A stretch of DNA of 64,000 nucleotides from an uncultured Dehalococcoidia bacterium (GCA_951812285.1 OX638292.1:1528551-1592550), one strand, 5' to 3'. Positions 1 through 9,374 are shown, counted from the stretch's first letter. The notes: a model not told the origin generated them from the letters alone. A program made the numbers and translations.

Positions 1-1
1 C

Positions 2-1039
2 GGATTCGGCATCGTAACGTGGTTTGTGGCGAGCAAGCTGGTGCCGCGCCTGCTTGGGTTGTTGCAGAGGATTCTTCGCGTGCCTCAGTTCGCTTTCGGC
101 ATGCTGCTCGGCGGCCTATTCCTTGTCGTTGTAATCGCGGAGGAGGTAGGGCTGCACGGCTCCCTTGGCGCGTTGCTCTTCGGGGCGGCTCTCTCCTTCC
201 TGCCGCACCAGATGCGGCGGGACATCATGCCCGGCATGCGCGGGGCTGCGGAGGGATTCTTCGTACCGCTCTTCTTCGCCTCCGCGGGTCTGCACTTCAG
301 TCTCGATTTCGCCAAGCTGCCGTTGGAGACCATTCTGATTCTGGCCCTGGTCCCGCTGGCCGGCAAGGTAGGCGCATCGTTCCTCAGCGCCTACGTCACG
401 CGGGTCAATGCACCCTTCGCCACGGCAGTCGGGCTTACGGCGAAGGGCGTCGCGGAGATCGCGCTGCTGCTTGTCATGCTGCACACTGAGGCCATCAGCA
501 AGGACATCTTCTCCCTGCTTGTGCTGGTGATGCTCGCCTACATCCTGCTGACGCCAATTGGCATCGGTTTTGCGCTTCGACGGTTGGCGCACTCGGAAGA
601 AGAGGTTTCGCCCGACAGGTTCCCGCCGTCGTTCGAGCGATTTGTGCTGGACGAAATCCGCGTGCGCGACCTCCTGGACCCCTACCGCGCGCACCCCGAG
701 GCATCGCAGACGGTCAAGTCGTTTGCGGAGGACTGGCTGCTGCAGGACCAGCACGACTACGTAGTGGTGGACGATGGGAACCTGACCGGCATAGTGTCGG
801 TGAGCATGCTCCGCTATTTGCCACACAGCGTGTGGGCGCATACGCCACTGAGCCAGGTAATCCGTCAGCAAACGCCGACGGCTTACTCAGACGACTACTT
901 GGAGGACGCGCTGCAGCGCATGACCGAGCACTCCCTCACCGTGCTCCCAGTCGTAGACTCGGACACCGGCAAGTTCAGGGGCTCCATCTCGAGCCACGAG
1001 ATCCTCGAGATGCTAGTGTTCAGCGCTCGAGGTGAGTAA
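2..1039 (+). CDS. Cation:proton antiporter (CPA2/KefB type), C-terminal part, with CBS pair
   Basis: The frame is open from the window edge, so the N-terminus lies upstream and the first GTG (26) is not a real start. The visible part holds the last membrane helices of a monovalent cation:H+ exchanger: an EEVGLHGSLGALLFG helix, FFASAGLHFSLDF, and GLTAKGVAEIALLL, which matches the conserved polar helix of the CPA2 family. After the last helix (about residue 185 of the visible part) comes a cytoplasmic tail with two CBS motifs, DYVVVDDGNLTGIVS and LTVLPVVDSDTGKFRGSIS. These normally bind adenine nucleotides and gate the transporter. CBS pairs are common on such exchangers. Family assignment is firm; the transported ion (Na+ or K+) cannot be decided. 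Confidence 0.85.
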   Translation, partial: GFGIVTWFVASKLVPRLLGLLQRILRVPQFAFGMLLGGLFLVVVIAEEVGLHGSLGALLFGAALSFLPHQMRRDIMPGMRGAAEGFFVPLFFASAGLHFSLDFAKLPLETILILALVPLAGKVGASFLSAYVTRVNAPFATAVGLTAKGVAEIALLLVMLHTEAISKDIFSLLVLVMLAYILLTPIGIGFALRRLAHSEEEVSPDRFPPSFERFVLDEIRVRDLLDPYRAHPEASQTVKSFAEDWLLQDQHDYVVVDDGNLTGIVSVSMLRYLPHSVWAHTPLSQVIRQQTPTAYSDDYLEDALQRMTEHSLTVLPVVDSDTGKFRGSISSHEILEMLVFSARGE

Positions 1040-1047
1040 AGGGGCTC

Positions 1048-1368
1048 CTACGTCCCCGGAGCGCGGTAGGTGACCGGCTTATTGCGGGCCTCGTCCACAG
1101 TCTCCGCAGTTAGCAGCACCGTGGCCCGGAAGCTAATCGCCCCGGCCTTTGCGACCTCCATAGACGCGGCGACGGCCGACGCGTCGTCAGGCAGGTCCAC
1201 GATGATGTACAGGTCGTCGGCGCCAAAGCCGTAGTAGAACGACTCCATGCTGCCGCCCAGTCCCTCGAACAACTTGGCAAACATGTCCCGGCGGCCGGTG
1301 CCACCTTCCTTCTGCAACCCGGCTATACCCGCGGGCGTGTAATCGGCAGTGAACAGGTACTTCGGCAT
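1048..1368 (-). CDS. GYD domain-containing protein
   Basis: A 106-residue protein starting MPKYLFTADYTPAGIAGL, the usual opening of the GYD family (ferredoxin-like alpha/beta fold, function unknown). It continues with SFYYGFGADDLYIIVDLPDD, the second conserved strand of the family. I chose the ATG at 1368 because GGGAGG lies 6 bases upstream. The upstream in-frame ATGs would put the SD inside the coding sequence and add a tail absent from the family. It is convergent with the antiporter (8-base gap). Members often sit beside oxidoreductases, but no biochemical role can be assigned. Confidence 0.85.
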   Translation of the reverse strand: MPKYLFTADYTPAGIAGLQKEGGTGRRDMFAKLFEGLGGSMESFYYGFGADDLYIIVDLPDDASAVAASMEVAKAGAISFRATVLLTAETVDEARNKPVTYRAPGT

Positions 1369-1520
1369 CGTCATCCTCCCATCCGTGGTGGCACAACGGT
1401 AGCAGGCCTTTCGCATGGAGGTCAACGTGCATTACGTTAGCTTGCGTTTTACGATTACGGAATGGAGCGGGGCCCCAGGCCCGATTCGTCGTTGCTGCAC
1501 AGACTGTCGGAGTCCCCCAA

Positions 1521-3020
1521 CTATGCCTTATTCACCCTGTCGTACAGCTCCACAACTTCGCGGGACGGAGCGGGCGTCAGGAGGGTCACGGCGATGGACG
1601 AAGCCATCGAGATGGCGAAGGCTGGCGTGGCAGGCGAGATGTCCCACACGCCGCCCGGACCGCCGCTCGCGAACTGCCACAGCGTGGCCGCCAGCGTGCC
1701 GGTAACGACGGCGGTTCCAGCCCCCCACACGTTGAACCTGCGCCAGTACAGACCGAGGATCATCACCGGCCCGAACGCGGCCCCCATCCCTCCCCACGCA
1801 TAGCTCACCAGGTTGAAAATGGAATCCGGGAACCAGAGCGACATACCCGCCGAGACAACGCCGATGACTACCAGCAGCCCTCGGCCCATCCAAACCCGGG
1901 CGTTGGAGGCGAGCCCTTCGGCGACGCGCTTTAGCACGGGGACATCGTCCGTCGCGATGGCGGACGCCAGCAGGAGCTGAGAGTCGGCCGTGCTCATCAC
2001 GGCAGCGATCACGGCCGTCAGCAGCGCGCCCAGCACGATCGGGTGGAAGAAGACCTCCGAGACCACAAAGTAGACGCGCTCGGTGTCCGCAACGGCGCCG
2101 AGCATGCCAGCCTCGAACAGCGCGGGGCGCGCGACTATGCCTACGGCGAAAGCCAACCCATAGACCGTCACCAGCCACACGACAGCGATGTTGCGGCCCT
2201 GCGGCACCTTGTCCTCGTGCTCGATTGCCATGAACCGCTGCAGGATTCGGTGCGCGCCGAGGCCGCCGATGGCCCACCCAGACACCGATAGGAAGTAGTT
2301 GAGCGTGAGCGGCGAGCCGTCGGCCTGCGAGAGCGGGTCGAAGAACCCGGAGCCCGCGCCGTGCCCGAATGGGTGCATAGTCTCGAACATCAGCGTCACC
2401 ACAAGGACTGCAAGGCTCCCCAGCATCAGCAGGGCCTGCGCCACGTCGGTGCGGGACACCGCCATAAACCCGCCAATCAGCGTGTACGCGGCTACGGCCA
2501 GGAGGGTGAGGATGACGCCTGCGGTGAGGTCCAGCCCGAAGATCTGCTCCAGGAGCTTGGACCCGCCGACCAACCCGGAACTCACATAGAAGACCACGAA
2601 CACGATGGTGATGACCCCGGCCACTGCCCGCAGCGTTCCCGTGGTGTCGCCGAAACGCGTCTCCAGGAACTCCGGTATGGTCACCGCGTTGCTCGCGGCC
2701 ACGCTGTAGCGTCGGAGCCGTCTCGCGAGCAGCGTCCAGCTGAGGAAGATGCCAATCGTCGCGCACACCGGCACCCACATCTCGACGAGGCCGCCGGTAA
2801 AGGCCAGGGCGGGCAGCGCGAGCATCGTCCAGGCGCTCGTCGTCGACGAGCCGGTGCTGAGGGCTGCGGTGAAACTGCTGAGGCGACGTCCACCGAGGGT
2901 GTAGTCGGCCATGTCGCGCATCCGGCGCGCGCCCACAATGGCGATCGCGATCAGCACGCCGAAGTACACGGTGAAGCCAAATATGACCCACGTCGTCCCG
3001 GCAGTCGAGATTGTCTCCAC
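1521..3020 (-). CDS. Sodium:solute symporter (SSS family, PutP-like)
   Basis: A 499-residue integral membrane protein with about 13 hydrophobic helices, the size and topology of the SSS family. The N-terminus carries DYTLGGRRLSSFTAALSTGSSTTSAW, the substrate/Na+ site region of PutP-type transporters, followed by IPEFLETRFGD and a VYGLAFAVGIVARP helix. SSS proteins couple Na+ entry to uptake of proline, other amino acids, organic acids or sugars. Overall look is closest to proline permease, but the substrate cannot be fixed from sequence. It stands alone. The next gene upstream (3255) is divergent, so the roughly 230 bases between them must hold both promoters. Confidence 0.9.
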   Translation of the reverse strand: METISTAGTTWVIFGFTVYFGVLIAIAIVGARRMRDMADYTLGGRRLSSFTAALSTGSSTTSAWTMLALPALAFTGGLVEMWVPVCATIGIFLSWTLLARRLRRYSVAASNAVTIPEFLETRFGDTTGTLRAVAGVITIVFVVFYVSSGLVGGSKLLEQIFGLDLTAGVILTLLAVAAYTLIGGFMAVSRTDVAQALLMLGSLAVLVVTLMFETMHPFGHGAGSGFFDPLSQADGSPLTLNYFLSVSGWAIGGLGAHRILQRFMAIEHEDKVPQGRNIAVVWLVTVYGLAFAVGIVARPALFEAGMLGAVADTERVYFVVSEVFFHPIVLGALLTAVIAAVMSTADSQLLLASAIATDDVPVLKRVAEGLASNARVWMGRGLLVVIGVVSAGMSLWFPDSIFNLVSYAWGGMGAAFGPVMILGLYWRRFNVWGAGTAVVTGTLAATLWQFASGGPGGVWDISPATPAFAISMASSIAVTLLTPAPSREVVELYDRVNKA

Positions 3021-3254
3021 AGCCCCTCCGCAGCCCAGCCTGACCAGCTATAGATTCTACTGCAACAACTGGACCAGCGACGAAATCAGTAGCGACCACA
3101 AATTCTCAAAGGTACTAGCGTTGCAAAGGCAGTGAATTCATCGGGTGAGGGCATAGAGGCGGCGAAAGAGCATATCGTGGCGGTTTTGCCCGGGCCAGAA
3201 GATGGTAAAATCTATCTGAGGAACCTCGCCCTCTAAGGGTTGGAGTCATATTCA

Positions 3255-4193
3255 ATGAATGACATCGTTGAACGATTTGGCCGTGCTGTGGTGACCGCTA
3301 CCTCGCTCGCGCTCATTGTCGCTGCACTCCTGGCAATCGCGCCCAGCGGCGTTGACGCAAGGAGTGTTTTCGCCTCCAACCCCAACGCTCCCGTGTTCGA
3401 TGAAGAGACATTTGCAGTCCGCTCCATTTCCGAGGACGCTTCAAGCGGGGATGCCATTGGCAAACCTGTGAGAGCCACGGATGCCGACAACGACACACTT
3501 ACCTACTTACTCGCGACGGGTCAGGACGCCAGCCACTTTTCCATCGACGCCGCGTCCGGTCAGCTACGAACTGGCGTCAACTGGAACGAGCAGGCGGGTA
3601 GCAGTTTCAGGGTCGATGTAGAAGTCCACGACGGTAAAGACCAAGACGGCAACTCCGACACCACCATTGACGCAACAATACTTGTCATGATCGATGTGGT
3701 TGCGGGGACTGGGCAACAGCAGGACCCCTTTGGGGGCGGGTTTGGGCCTGCGCCTGTTGCGCCCAAGTTCGCCGATGGCTTCCGGGCTGCGCGTGAGGTA
3801 TTCGACAACGCGGCATCCGGCGACCCTGTGGGCGAGCCGGTCGTGGCCGCGCACGAGGACAATCTCGCGATTACCTACTCGCTCAGCGGTACGGACGCCG
3901 GCAGTTTCTCCGTCGACGAGGACACGGGCCAGATACGTGTATCGGAGGGGGTGTCGCTGGTCGTTGACCGCTCGTTCACGCTCAACCTGACAGCCACGGA
4001 CTCGGCGGGGTTTGGGGCCATCATTATCGTGAACATCGTCGTGGTGGAGACGCCATACCACGACTACGACGCCAACCAGAACAGGGTCATAGAGCGGGAT
4101 GAGGTCTTTGCGGCGATATCGGACTACTTTGACGGGGAGATCCTGAAGGAAGAGGTGATTGCGCTCATCAGCCTCTACTTCTCGCAGACGTGA
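3255..4193 (+). CDS. Exported cadherin-like protein with C-terminal EF-hand/dockerin-like calcium loop
   Basis: A 312-residue protein. Start chosen at ATG 3255 because GGAG lies 9 bases upstream; a TTG at 3240 is in frame but has no SD. A hydrophobic stretch (about residues 13-32, TATSLALIVAALLAIAPSG) acts as a signal peptide. Two cadherin-type modules follow: each has FDEETFAVRSISEDASSGDAIG-like openings, TDADNDTLTY calcium-binding residues and FSIDAASGQL / FSVDEDTGQIRV strands. A glycine/proline linker (QQQDPFGGGFGPAPVAP) separates them. The end, YDANQNRVIERDEVFAAISDY, is an EF-hand/dockerin-like loop. Such proteins are secreted or cell-surface adhesion or scaffold factors. No partner gene is visible nearby. 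Confidence 0.8.
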   Translation: MNDIVERFGRAVVTATSLALIVAALLAIAPSGVDARSVFASNPNAPVFDEETFAVRSISEDASSGDAIGKPVRATDADNDTLTYLLATGQDASHFSIDAASGQLRTGVNWNEQAGSSFRVDVEVHDGKDQDGNSDTTIDATILVMIDVVAGTGQQQDPFGGGFGPAPVAPKFADGFRAAREVFDNAASGDPVGEPVVAAHEDNLAITYSLSGTDAGSFSVDEDTGQIRVSEGVSLVVDRSFTLNLTATDSAGFGAIIIVNIVVVETPYHDYDANQNRVIERDEVFAAISDYFDGEILKEEVIALISLYFSQT

Positions 4194-4196
4194 TCT

Positions 4197-4472
4197 TTAA
4201 CGTTCCGCGCGCTCCAGCACAAAACTGCGCTTCCCGTTGCTGCTAACCACATCCATACGAAGATGACCCATCGTCCGGTTCAGGCTGGAGGCCACGAGCA
4301 ACACCTCCTGCCCGTTGTGGCGGTAGACGAGGTCCGTCATCCCCGGCGAGTCGAGCTTGAACCCGAAGCCGTCGCCCTGCGAGATGAGGCGCATGACCTC
4401 GCCCTCCGCGTGACCCGAGTCGACGCGGCCCTTGTAGAGCGCATCGAGTGCGGCTTCCGTGACCTGAAACAT
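4197..4472 (-). CDS. HesB/IscA-like protein lacking cysteines
   Basis: A 91-residue protein from MFQVTEAALDALYKG. The pattern GFGFKLDSPGMTDLVYRHNG-VLLVASSLN-LRMDVVSS follows the beta-rich HesB/IscA fold, but none of the cysteines that bind iron-sulfur clusters in true A-type carriers are present. This matches the non-Fe-S branch of the family, whose role is unknown. I prefer the start at 4472 because homology to the fold begins there; the open frame continues 17 codons upstream. No strong SD is visible. It is convergent with the cadherin-like gene (3-base gap) and divergent from the flavin oxidoreductase. Confidence 0.7.
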   Translation of the reverse strand: MFQVTEAALDALYKGRVDSGHAEGEVMRLISQGDGFGFKLDSPGMTDLVYRHNGQEVLLVASSLNRTMGHLRMDVVSSNGKRSFVLERAER

Positions 4473-4544
4473 AGGGGCAGTATACCAGCCCGCCAACCCC
4501 ATCGCCCGTTCCGCTATACTCACATGCGGAAAGGAGCCTCCCCC

Positions 4545-5549
4545 ATGAAATTCGGCCTCTCACTGACCGGCATGCTACAGCAGCCTGCGGGCACAGACAT
4601 GGCCCGCTCGGTGGAAGAGGTCCTCGGCCTTGTCCGGCTCGCAAAGGAGCTTGGCTTTTCCTGGCTGTACGCGGGGCAGCATTTCCTCAGCCACCCGTAC
4701 CAGATGCTTCAGCCGCTGCCAGTCATGGCCCGTCTCGCCGCTAAGGCCCCGGGCTTGGACCTTGTGACGACCGCTGTGCTGCCGCTGCACAACCCCGTCG
4801 AGGTTGCCGAGCAGGTGGCGACGCTCGACGTTATTTCTGGCGGCCACGCCGTGCTGGCGACGGCGCTCGGCTACCGCGACGAGGAGAACTCGGCGTTCGG
4901 CGTGCCGCGGCGCGACCGCGTGGGCCGAATGGTGGAGGCGCTCGAGGTGATGCAGCTTCTGTGGAGCAGCGAGGGGCCTGTCAGCTACGAGGGGCGTCAC
5001 TTCCAGCTCCACGACTCGCCAACCGGGCTCCGGCCCGTCCGGCAGCCTGCGCCGCCGGTGTGGATCGCCGCGAGCAGCGATACCGCCGTCGCACGCACTG
5101 GACGCCTCGGCTATCCGTGGCTCATCAACCACGCCGACTACCCCACCATCGCGCGGCAGGTCGGACTGTACCGCGACTCGCGGGACGAGGTGGGGCATCC
5201 TGACGCAACGGACCTCCCCATCCTGCGCGAGTTCTTCGTGGCGGAGACGGCGGAGGAGGCCGTGCGCGTCGCGCAGCCATACGTCACCGGCAAGTACGAG
5301 ACGTACGCGCAGTGGGGGCAGGACCAGGCGCTGAAGGGTGAGCGCTCATTCGCCTCGGAGTTTGCGGCGCTGGCGCAGGACCGGTTCATCGTCGGCGAAG
5401 TCGAGCAAGTCGTCGCCGACCTCAAACGCTACGAGGCACTCGGCGTCACGCACATCGGCCTGCGGATGCGTTGGGCCGGCATGCCGACGGGGCCGACGGC
5501 CAAAGCGATGCGGCTGACGGCGGAACGGGTGTTTCCTCATTTCCAGTAG
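4545..5549 (+). CDS. LLM class flavin-dependent oxidoreductase (luciferase-like monooxygenase)
   Basis: A 334-residue TIM-barrel enzyme using reduced FMN or F420. The start is ATG 4545, with AAGGAG at 4531-4536. The longer open frame to 4263 runs through the divergent gene and is rejected. Signature stretches are MKFGLSLTG at the first strand, VRLAKELGFSWLYAGQHF, LDLVTTAVLPLHNPVEVAEQVATLDVISGGHAVLATALGY and PPVWIAASSDTAVARTGRLGYPWL. These are typical of the bacterial luciferase superfamily. Members hydroxylate or cleave diverse organic substrates. It is followed in the same direction by a Rieske oxygenase (81-base gap), so the two may act on related compounds. The substrate is unknown. Confidence 0.88.
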   Translation: MKFGLSLTGMLQQPAGTDMARSVEEVLGLVRLAKELGFSWLYAGQHFLSHPYQMLQPLPVMARLAAKAPGLDLVTTAVLPLHNPVEVAEQVATLDVISGGHAVLATALGYRDEENSAFGVPRRDRVGRMVEALEVMQLLWSSEGPVSYEGRHFQLHDSPTGLRPVRQPAPPVWIAASSDTAVARTGRLGYPWLINHADYPTIARQVGLYRDSRDEVGHPDATDLPILREFFVAETAEEAVRVAQPYVTGKYETYAQWGQDQALKGERSFASEFAALAQDRFIVGEVEQVVADLKRYEALGVTHIGLRMRWAGMPTGPTAKAMRLTAERVFPHFQ

Positions 5550-5630
5550 GCGTGCGCGGCCCTACTTGCCCCTGCCGCTGTGGTGTACAATCCCCTCGAA
5601 AGCGCGCCTACGCGCACGGAGGCCGACAAC

Positions 5631-6944
5631 ATGCTGACGCAGTTTGAGAACGACACTCTTGCCCAGGTTGGGCCCGGCACGACGATGGGCAACCTGTTCC
5701 GGCGGTACTGGCTGCCCGCGCTGCTGTCGTGGGAGCTGCCTGAGGCCGACTGCCCGCCCGTGCGCCTGCGCATTCTCGGCGAGGACCTCATCGCGTTCCG
5801 CGACACGACCGGCGCCGTCGGCATCGTCGACAACTACTGTCCGCACCGGCGGGCGAGCCTCTTCTTCGGGAGGAATGAGGAGTCGGGGATACGCTGCGTG
5901 TACCACGGCTGGAAGTTCGACGTGAACGGCGACTGCGTCGACATGCCGTCGGAGCCCGCCGAGAGCAATTTCAGGGACAAGGTGAAGATCACGGCCTACC
6001 CGACGGAGGAGTTCGGCGGCATCGTCTGGACGTACATGGGGCCGGCCGATGCGAGGCCCCCGACGCCGCAGATGGAGTGGACGCAGGTGCCGGAGTCGCA
6101 CCGGGGCGTCACCAAAGTCGTACAGCCCACGGGATGGCTGCAGGGGCTCGAGGGCGGCATCGACACCGTGCATAGCACCTTCCTGCACCGGCGGCTGGCC
6201 GGATTCGGCATCGGCGCGCGGGACGCCGCGTTCCGCCGTTCGGCGTCGGCCATCGTCGAGGTCGTGCCGACCAACTACGGCTACACGTACGCCGGGCTGC
6301 GGCCGCTGCCGGACGACGCGGGCGTGTTCGTGCGCGGCTACCACTTCGTCATGCCCTTCTACCAGCTCCGCGCCGCGCAGCTCGGGTCTGTGCTCAGCGG
6401 GCGCAGCGAGGTCCGCCGCATCGTGTCTGGCCACGCCTGGGTGCCCATCGACGACACGCACACGATGGTGTGGAACTACACCTACAGCTTCGGCGACGAC
6501 CCGTTGACCGAGAGCGACCAGCAGCTCTACGGGAGCGGCAACGAGCTCTACAAGGACATCGACCCCGAGCACGGCTTCCGCGCCATTGCCAACGGCGACA
6601 ACGACTACTTCATCGACCGGGAGATGCAGCGCACGGTCAACTACACGGGCATCCAGGGCGTGAACGTGCAGGACCGGGCCGTCCAGGAGAGCATGGGCGC
6701 CATCTGCGACCGGACGAAGGAGCACCTCGGCACGACGGACCGCGCCATCATCATGGCGCGGCGCATCATGCTGGAGGCCGCCCGCACCATCGAGGACGGG
6801 GGCGACCCGCCGGGACTTGGCTCAGACATCAACAGCCTGCGGGCCATCGAGAAGATCCTGCCCGTCGACGTCCACTGGCGGGACGCACTCCACGACGAGC
6901 TCTACAATATGCGGCCTTACTCGCCGGAGTACACGCCGGCGTAG
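5631..6944 (+). CDS. Rieske non-heme iron oxygenase, alpha subunit (paralogue 1)
   Basis: A 437-residue oxygenase. The Rieske [2Fe-2S] ligands are C70-P-H72 and C89-V-Y-H92. The mononuclear iron triad is D178/H181/H186 in GGIDTVHSTFLH. ATG 5631 is used because GGAGG sits at 5618-5622 and because the start aligns residue for residue with the three paralogues downstream. Architecture and length match the phthalate 4,5-dioxygenase-like group, single-component alpha oxygenases that work with a separate reductase. No reductase or ferredoxin gene is in the window. It is the only one of the four on the plus strand and the most diverged (NYCPHRRAS versus AYCPHRGAP). The substrate is probably an aromatic or cyclic carboxylate, but this is inference. 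Confidence 0.92.
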   Translation: MLTQFENDTLAQVGPGTTMGNLFRRYWLPALLSWELPEADCPPVRLRILGEDLIAFRDTTGAVGIVDNYCPHRRASLFFGRNEESGIRCVYHGWKFDVNGDCVDMPSEPAESNFRDKVKITAYPTEEFGGIVWTYMGPADARPPTPQMEWTQVPESHRGVTKVVQPTGWLQGLEGGIDTVHSTFLHRRLAGFGIGARDAAFRRSASAIVEVVPTNYGYTYAGLRPLPDDAGVFVRGYHFVMPFYQLRAAQLGSVLSGRSEVRRIVSGHAWVPIDDTHTMVWNYTYSFGDDPLTESDQQLYGSGNELYKDIDPEHGFRAIANGDNDYFIDREMQRTVNYTGIQGVNVQDRAVQESMGAICDRTKEHLGTTDRAIIMARRIMLEAARTIEDGGDPPGLGSDINSLRAIEKILPVDVHWRDALHDELYNMRPYSPEYTPA

Positions 6945-7051
6945 GGTTCTCCCCTTCTAGAGAGCATCCGTGTTGGGGATGAACTCATCCCCCATCCGTG
7001 CTACAGTACGCCCGGCAACATGAACACGCCTCGGAAAGGGTGGTGCGCGTT

Positions 7052-7852
7052 ATGACAAGCATTGGAATCGTCGGCATGGGCGCGGTTGGACAGGCGCTCT
7101 TGAAGGCCAGCGAGTCGGGGACGCTCACGCTGCCCGTCGCGGGCGTTACCAGCCGGACTGAGGCGACGGCCCTCGAATTCCTCGAGACGCTTGCTTCGCC
7201 GCCGCCCTACTGCTCGCGGGAGGAGCTGCTTGAGTCGGCGGACCTCGTCGTCGAGGCGGCGGGCGGGGGCGTGGTGCCGGACCTTGCCCGGGAGACGTTC
7301 GAGGCGGGCAAGGACCTGATGGCCATCAGCATCGGCGCGCTGCTCGACCACCCGGACATCCTGGACCTGGCGACGGAGCGCGGCTGCAGGCTCTACGCAC
7401 CGTCGGGCGCGATTGCGGGACTGGACGGCATCAAGTCGGCGTCGTCGGGCAGGATCGACCACGTCACGATGACGACCCGCAAGCCGCTTAAGGCGCTGGA
7501 GGGCTCGCCGTACCTAGTCGACCGCGGCATCTCCGTGCTGGGCTACACCGAGGAGACGGAGATCTTCGCCGGCACCGCTCGCGAGGCGTGCCGGGGCTTC
7601 CCGGCCAACGTCAACGTGTCCGCCGCTGTCAGCCTCGCCGGCATCGGCCCCGACCTAACGCAAATCCGCATCATGGCCGTCCCCGGCCTAGAGCGGAACT
7701 GCCACGACATTGAGGTGGAGGGCGAGTTTGGGCGGCTGCACATCCACATCGAGAATATCCCGACGGAGAACCCCCGGACGGGGCGTCTGACGGTGATGAG
7801 CATCATCCGGACGCTGCAGAACCTGGCGAGCCCGCTGCAGATTGGGACGTAG
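7052..7852 (+). CDS. Aspartate dehydrogenase domain protein (NadX-like)
   Basis: A 266-residue NAD(P)-binding dehydrogenase. The N-terminal Rossmann motif is IGIVGMGAVGQALL. The middle has DLVVEAAGGGVVPDLARETFEAGKDLMAISIGALLD and APSGAIAGLDGIKSA, both typical of L-aspartate dehydrogenase, followed by the catalytic-domain stretch FPANVNVSAAVSLAG. The family makes iminoaspartate from aspartate, or the reverse amination. It is not beside nadA or nadC here, so a role in NAD synthesis is not supported by context; a catabolic or amino-acid role is equally likely. Start ATG 7052 follows GGAAAGGG at 7033-7040. A GTG at 7040 is possible. The gene ends at a strong terminator. Confidence 0.85.
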   Translation: MTSIGIVGMGAVGQALLKASESGTLTLPVAGVTSRTEATALEFLETLASPPPYCSREELLESADLVVEAAGGGVVPDLARETFEAGKDLMAISIGALLDHPDILDLATERGCRLYAPSGAIAGLDGIKSASSGRIDHVTMTTRKPLKALEGSPYLVDRGISVLGYTEETEIFAGTAREACRGFPANVNVSAAVSLAGIGPDLTQIRIMAVPGLERNCHDIEVEGEFGRLHIHIENIPTENPRTGRLTVMSIIRTLQNLASPLQIGT

Positions 7853-7871
7853 GGCACACTACGAGGCGAGA

Positions 7872-7912
7872 AAGAAGGAGGGGCGGCGCCGAGGCGCCGT
7901 CCCTCTTCTTTT
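7872..7912. terminator. Bidirectional hairpin terminator
   Basis: Long G+C stem with a GAG loop: AAGAAGGAGGGGCGGCGCC pairs imperfectly with GGCGCCGTCCCTCTTCTTT. A-rich and T-rich flanks make it work in both directions, between the convergent aspartate dehydrogenase and Rieske paralogue 2. Confidence 0.8.
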
Positions 7913-7930
7913 GTCCCTAACTTAATGGCA

Positions 7931-9241
7931 CTACACGGCGTGGACGCCGGGGCCGTAGGTTGGGCCGACGGAGAGTTCTTTCATGCGCTCCATGATTTCC
8001 GCGTTGGTGAGGTCACTGGGGAGGGAGGTGCGGACGGAGTGGGTGCGGAAGGCCTTCGGGTTGTTGGGGCCTGCGGGTTCCTGGCCTTCCTGGAGCTCTC
8101 GGGCGGCTTTGAGCATGCGCTGGCGGACGCGGATCATTGATTCGTCCGTGCGCACGAGGTGCTCGCGGCTGCGGTCGGCGCGGGGGCCCCACTGGTCCTC
8201 GACGAGGGCGAGGTCCTGGATGGGGAAGGACTTGATGCCCGTGTACGAGAAGTTCTTCTGCAAGAGCCGGTCGACGTTGTAGTCGTTGTCCTTGTTCTCG
8301 ACGGCCATGAACGAGCCCGGAATTTGCTCCGGATACGTGAACCCGCCGAAGCGGTCCTGGTTTCGCTGGTGCTCGGTGAAGGGCTCGTAGCTCCAGCGGA
8401 AGCGGTACATGTAGCAACTCTCGTCGTCGATGGGGATGCGCATGTTGCTGCAGTACACGCCGGGGCCGGCGATGCCCGCCGAGGTGAACGTGGGGAAGAA
8501 GTAGTTGTTGACCAGCGCCATCGTTGTCCCGCCGGACTCCGGCGTCAGCGAGATCTGCCGCATCCCGAAGTCCGTCTCGTCGAAGATGAACGACATCCGC
8601 ATGAACCGCTGGTCGCCGAAGAGCGCGCCCAGCGCTGGGGAGGCGTCCTGGATGGTGCCCGGCATGGCGCGGTCGCGGGTCATGTGCAGGAAGGCGCCGT
8701 GGCTCGGGTCGTAGTCGCCCTCCATCGCCTGCATGTAGTTGCAGCGGAGGTGGTACTTGCGGACGTAGGTGCGGTCGTCGGGCAGGTCCATCCAATCGAA
8801 GCCCGGCGGGGGCGGCGGCGGGTCCTGCGGCCCGAGATAGGCGAACACCATCCCCGCCGCGTCGAAGCAGGGGTACGCCTTCACGCGCACCTTGTCCTTG
8901 TAGGTCTCACCCTCCGGCGAGTTCGGCAGGTCGACGCAGTTGCCGTCGACGTCGAACTTCCAGCCGTGGTAGACACACCGGATGCCGCACTCTTCGTTTC
9001 GTCCGAAGAAAAGTGGAGCGCCCCGGTGCGGGCAGTAGGCGTCGACGAGGCCTGGCGTGCCGTTCGAGTCCCTGAACGCGATGAGGCTCTCGCCGAGCAG
9101 CTTGACGCGCACGGGCGGGCAGTCGGCCGACGGGATCTCCTCCGAGAGCAGCGCGGGCAGCCAGAACCGGCGGAACAGCTCGCCCATAGGCGTTCCTTTG
9201 CCTGTTTGAGTGAGCATGTTGTTTTCTTCGCGGCTGAGCAT
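7931..9241 (-). CDS. Rieske non-heme iron oxygenase, alpha subunit (paralogue 2)
   Basis: A 436-residue oxygenase with the same residue numbering as its neighbours: Rieske ligands C70/H72 and C89/H92, iron ligands D178/H181/H186 (EGDYDPSHGAFLH). The start is ATG 9241, with GGGAGG 5 bases upstream. It is the most downstream of three tandem minus-strand copies (7931, 9375, 10857). It differs from the other two in the proline run PPPPPPGFDW and in the beta region around SLTPESGGTTMALVNNYFFP, where the others have TQTVSASTFYFP. That suggests a different substrate pocket. Family function: hydroxylation or demethylation of aromatic substrates using electrons from a reductase that is not present here. 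Confidence 0.92.
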   Translation of the reverse strand: MLSREENNMLTQTGKGTPMGELFRRFWLPALLSEEIPSADCPPVRVKLLGESLIAFRDSNGTPGLVDAYCPHRGAPLFFGRNEECGIRCVYHGWKFDVDGNCVDLPNSPEGETYKDKVRVKAYPCFDAAGMVFAYLGPQDPPPPPPGFDWMDLPDDRTYVRKYHLRCNYMQAMEGDYDPSHGAFLHMTRDRAMPGTIQDASPALGALFGDQRFMRMSFIFDETDFGMRQISLTPESGGTTMALVNNYFFPTFTSAGIAGPGVYCSNMRIPIDDESCYMYRFRWSYEPFTEHQRNQDRFGGFTYPEQIPGSFMAVENKDNDYNVDRLLQKNFSYTGIKSFPIQDLALVEDQWGPRADRSREHLVRTDESMIRVRQRMLKAARELQEGQEPAGPNNPKAFRTHSVRTSLPSDLTNAEIMERMKELSVGPTYGPGVHAV

Positions 9242-9316
9242 CCAATCCTCCCTAGTAATGAACTCGCAGCTAGGCTATATCGAAATCCCCACTGCTCGCA
9301 AGGCGTCATGGCACAG

Positions 9317-9348
9317 GAAGGGGCGGGGCCAGCAGGCCCCGCCCCTTC
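9317..9348 (-). terminator. G+C hairpin downstream of Rieske paralogue 3
   Basis: Perfect 14-bp inverted repeat GAAGGGGCGGGGCC with an AGCA loop, just past the stop of the gene ending at 9375. There is no clear T-tract on the minus strand, so termination may be weak; it could instead stabilise the mRNA 3' end. Confidence 0.6.
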
Positions 9349-9374
9349 GCGATTGCCTCAAAACTCCCAGCGGG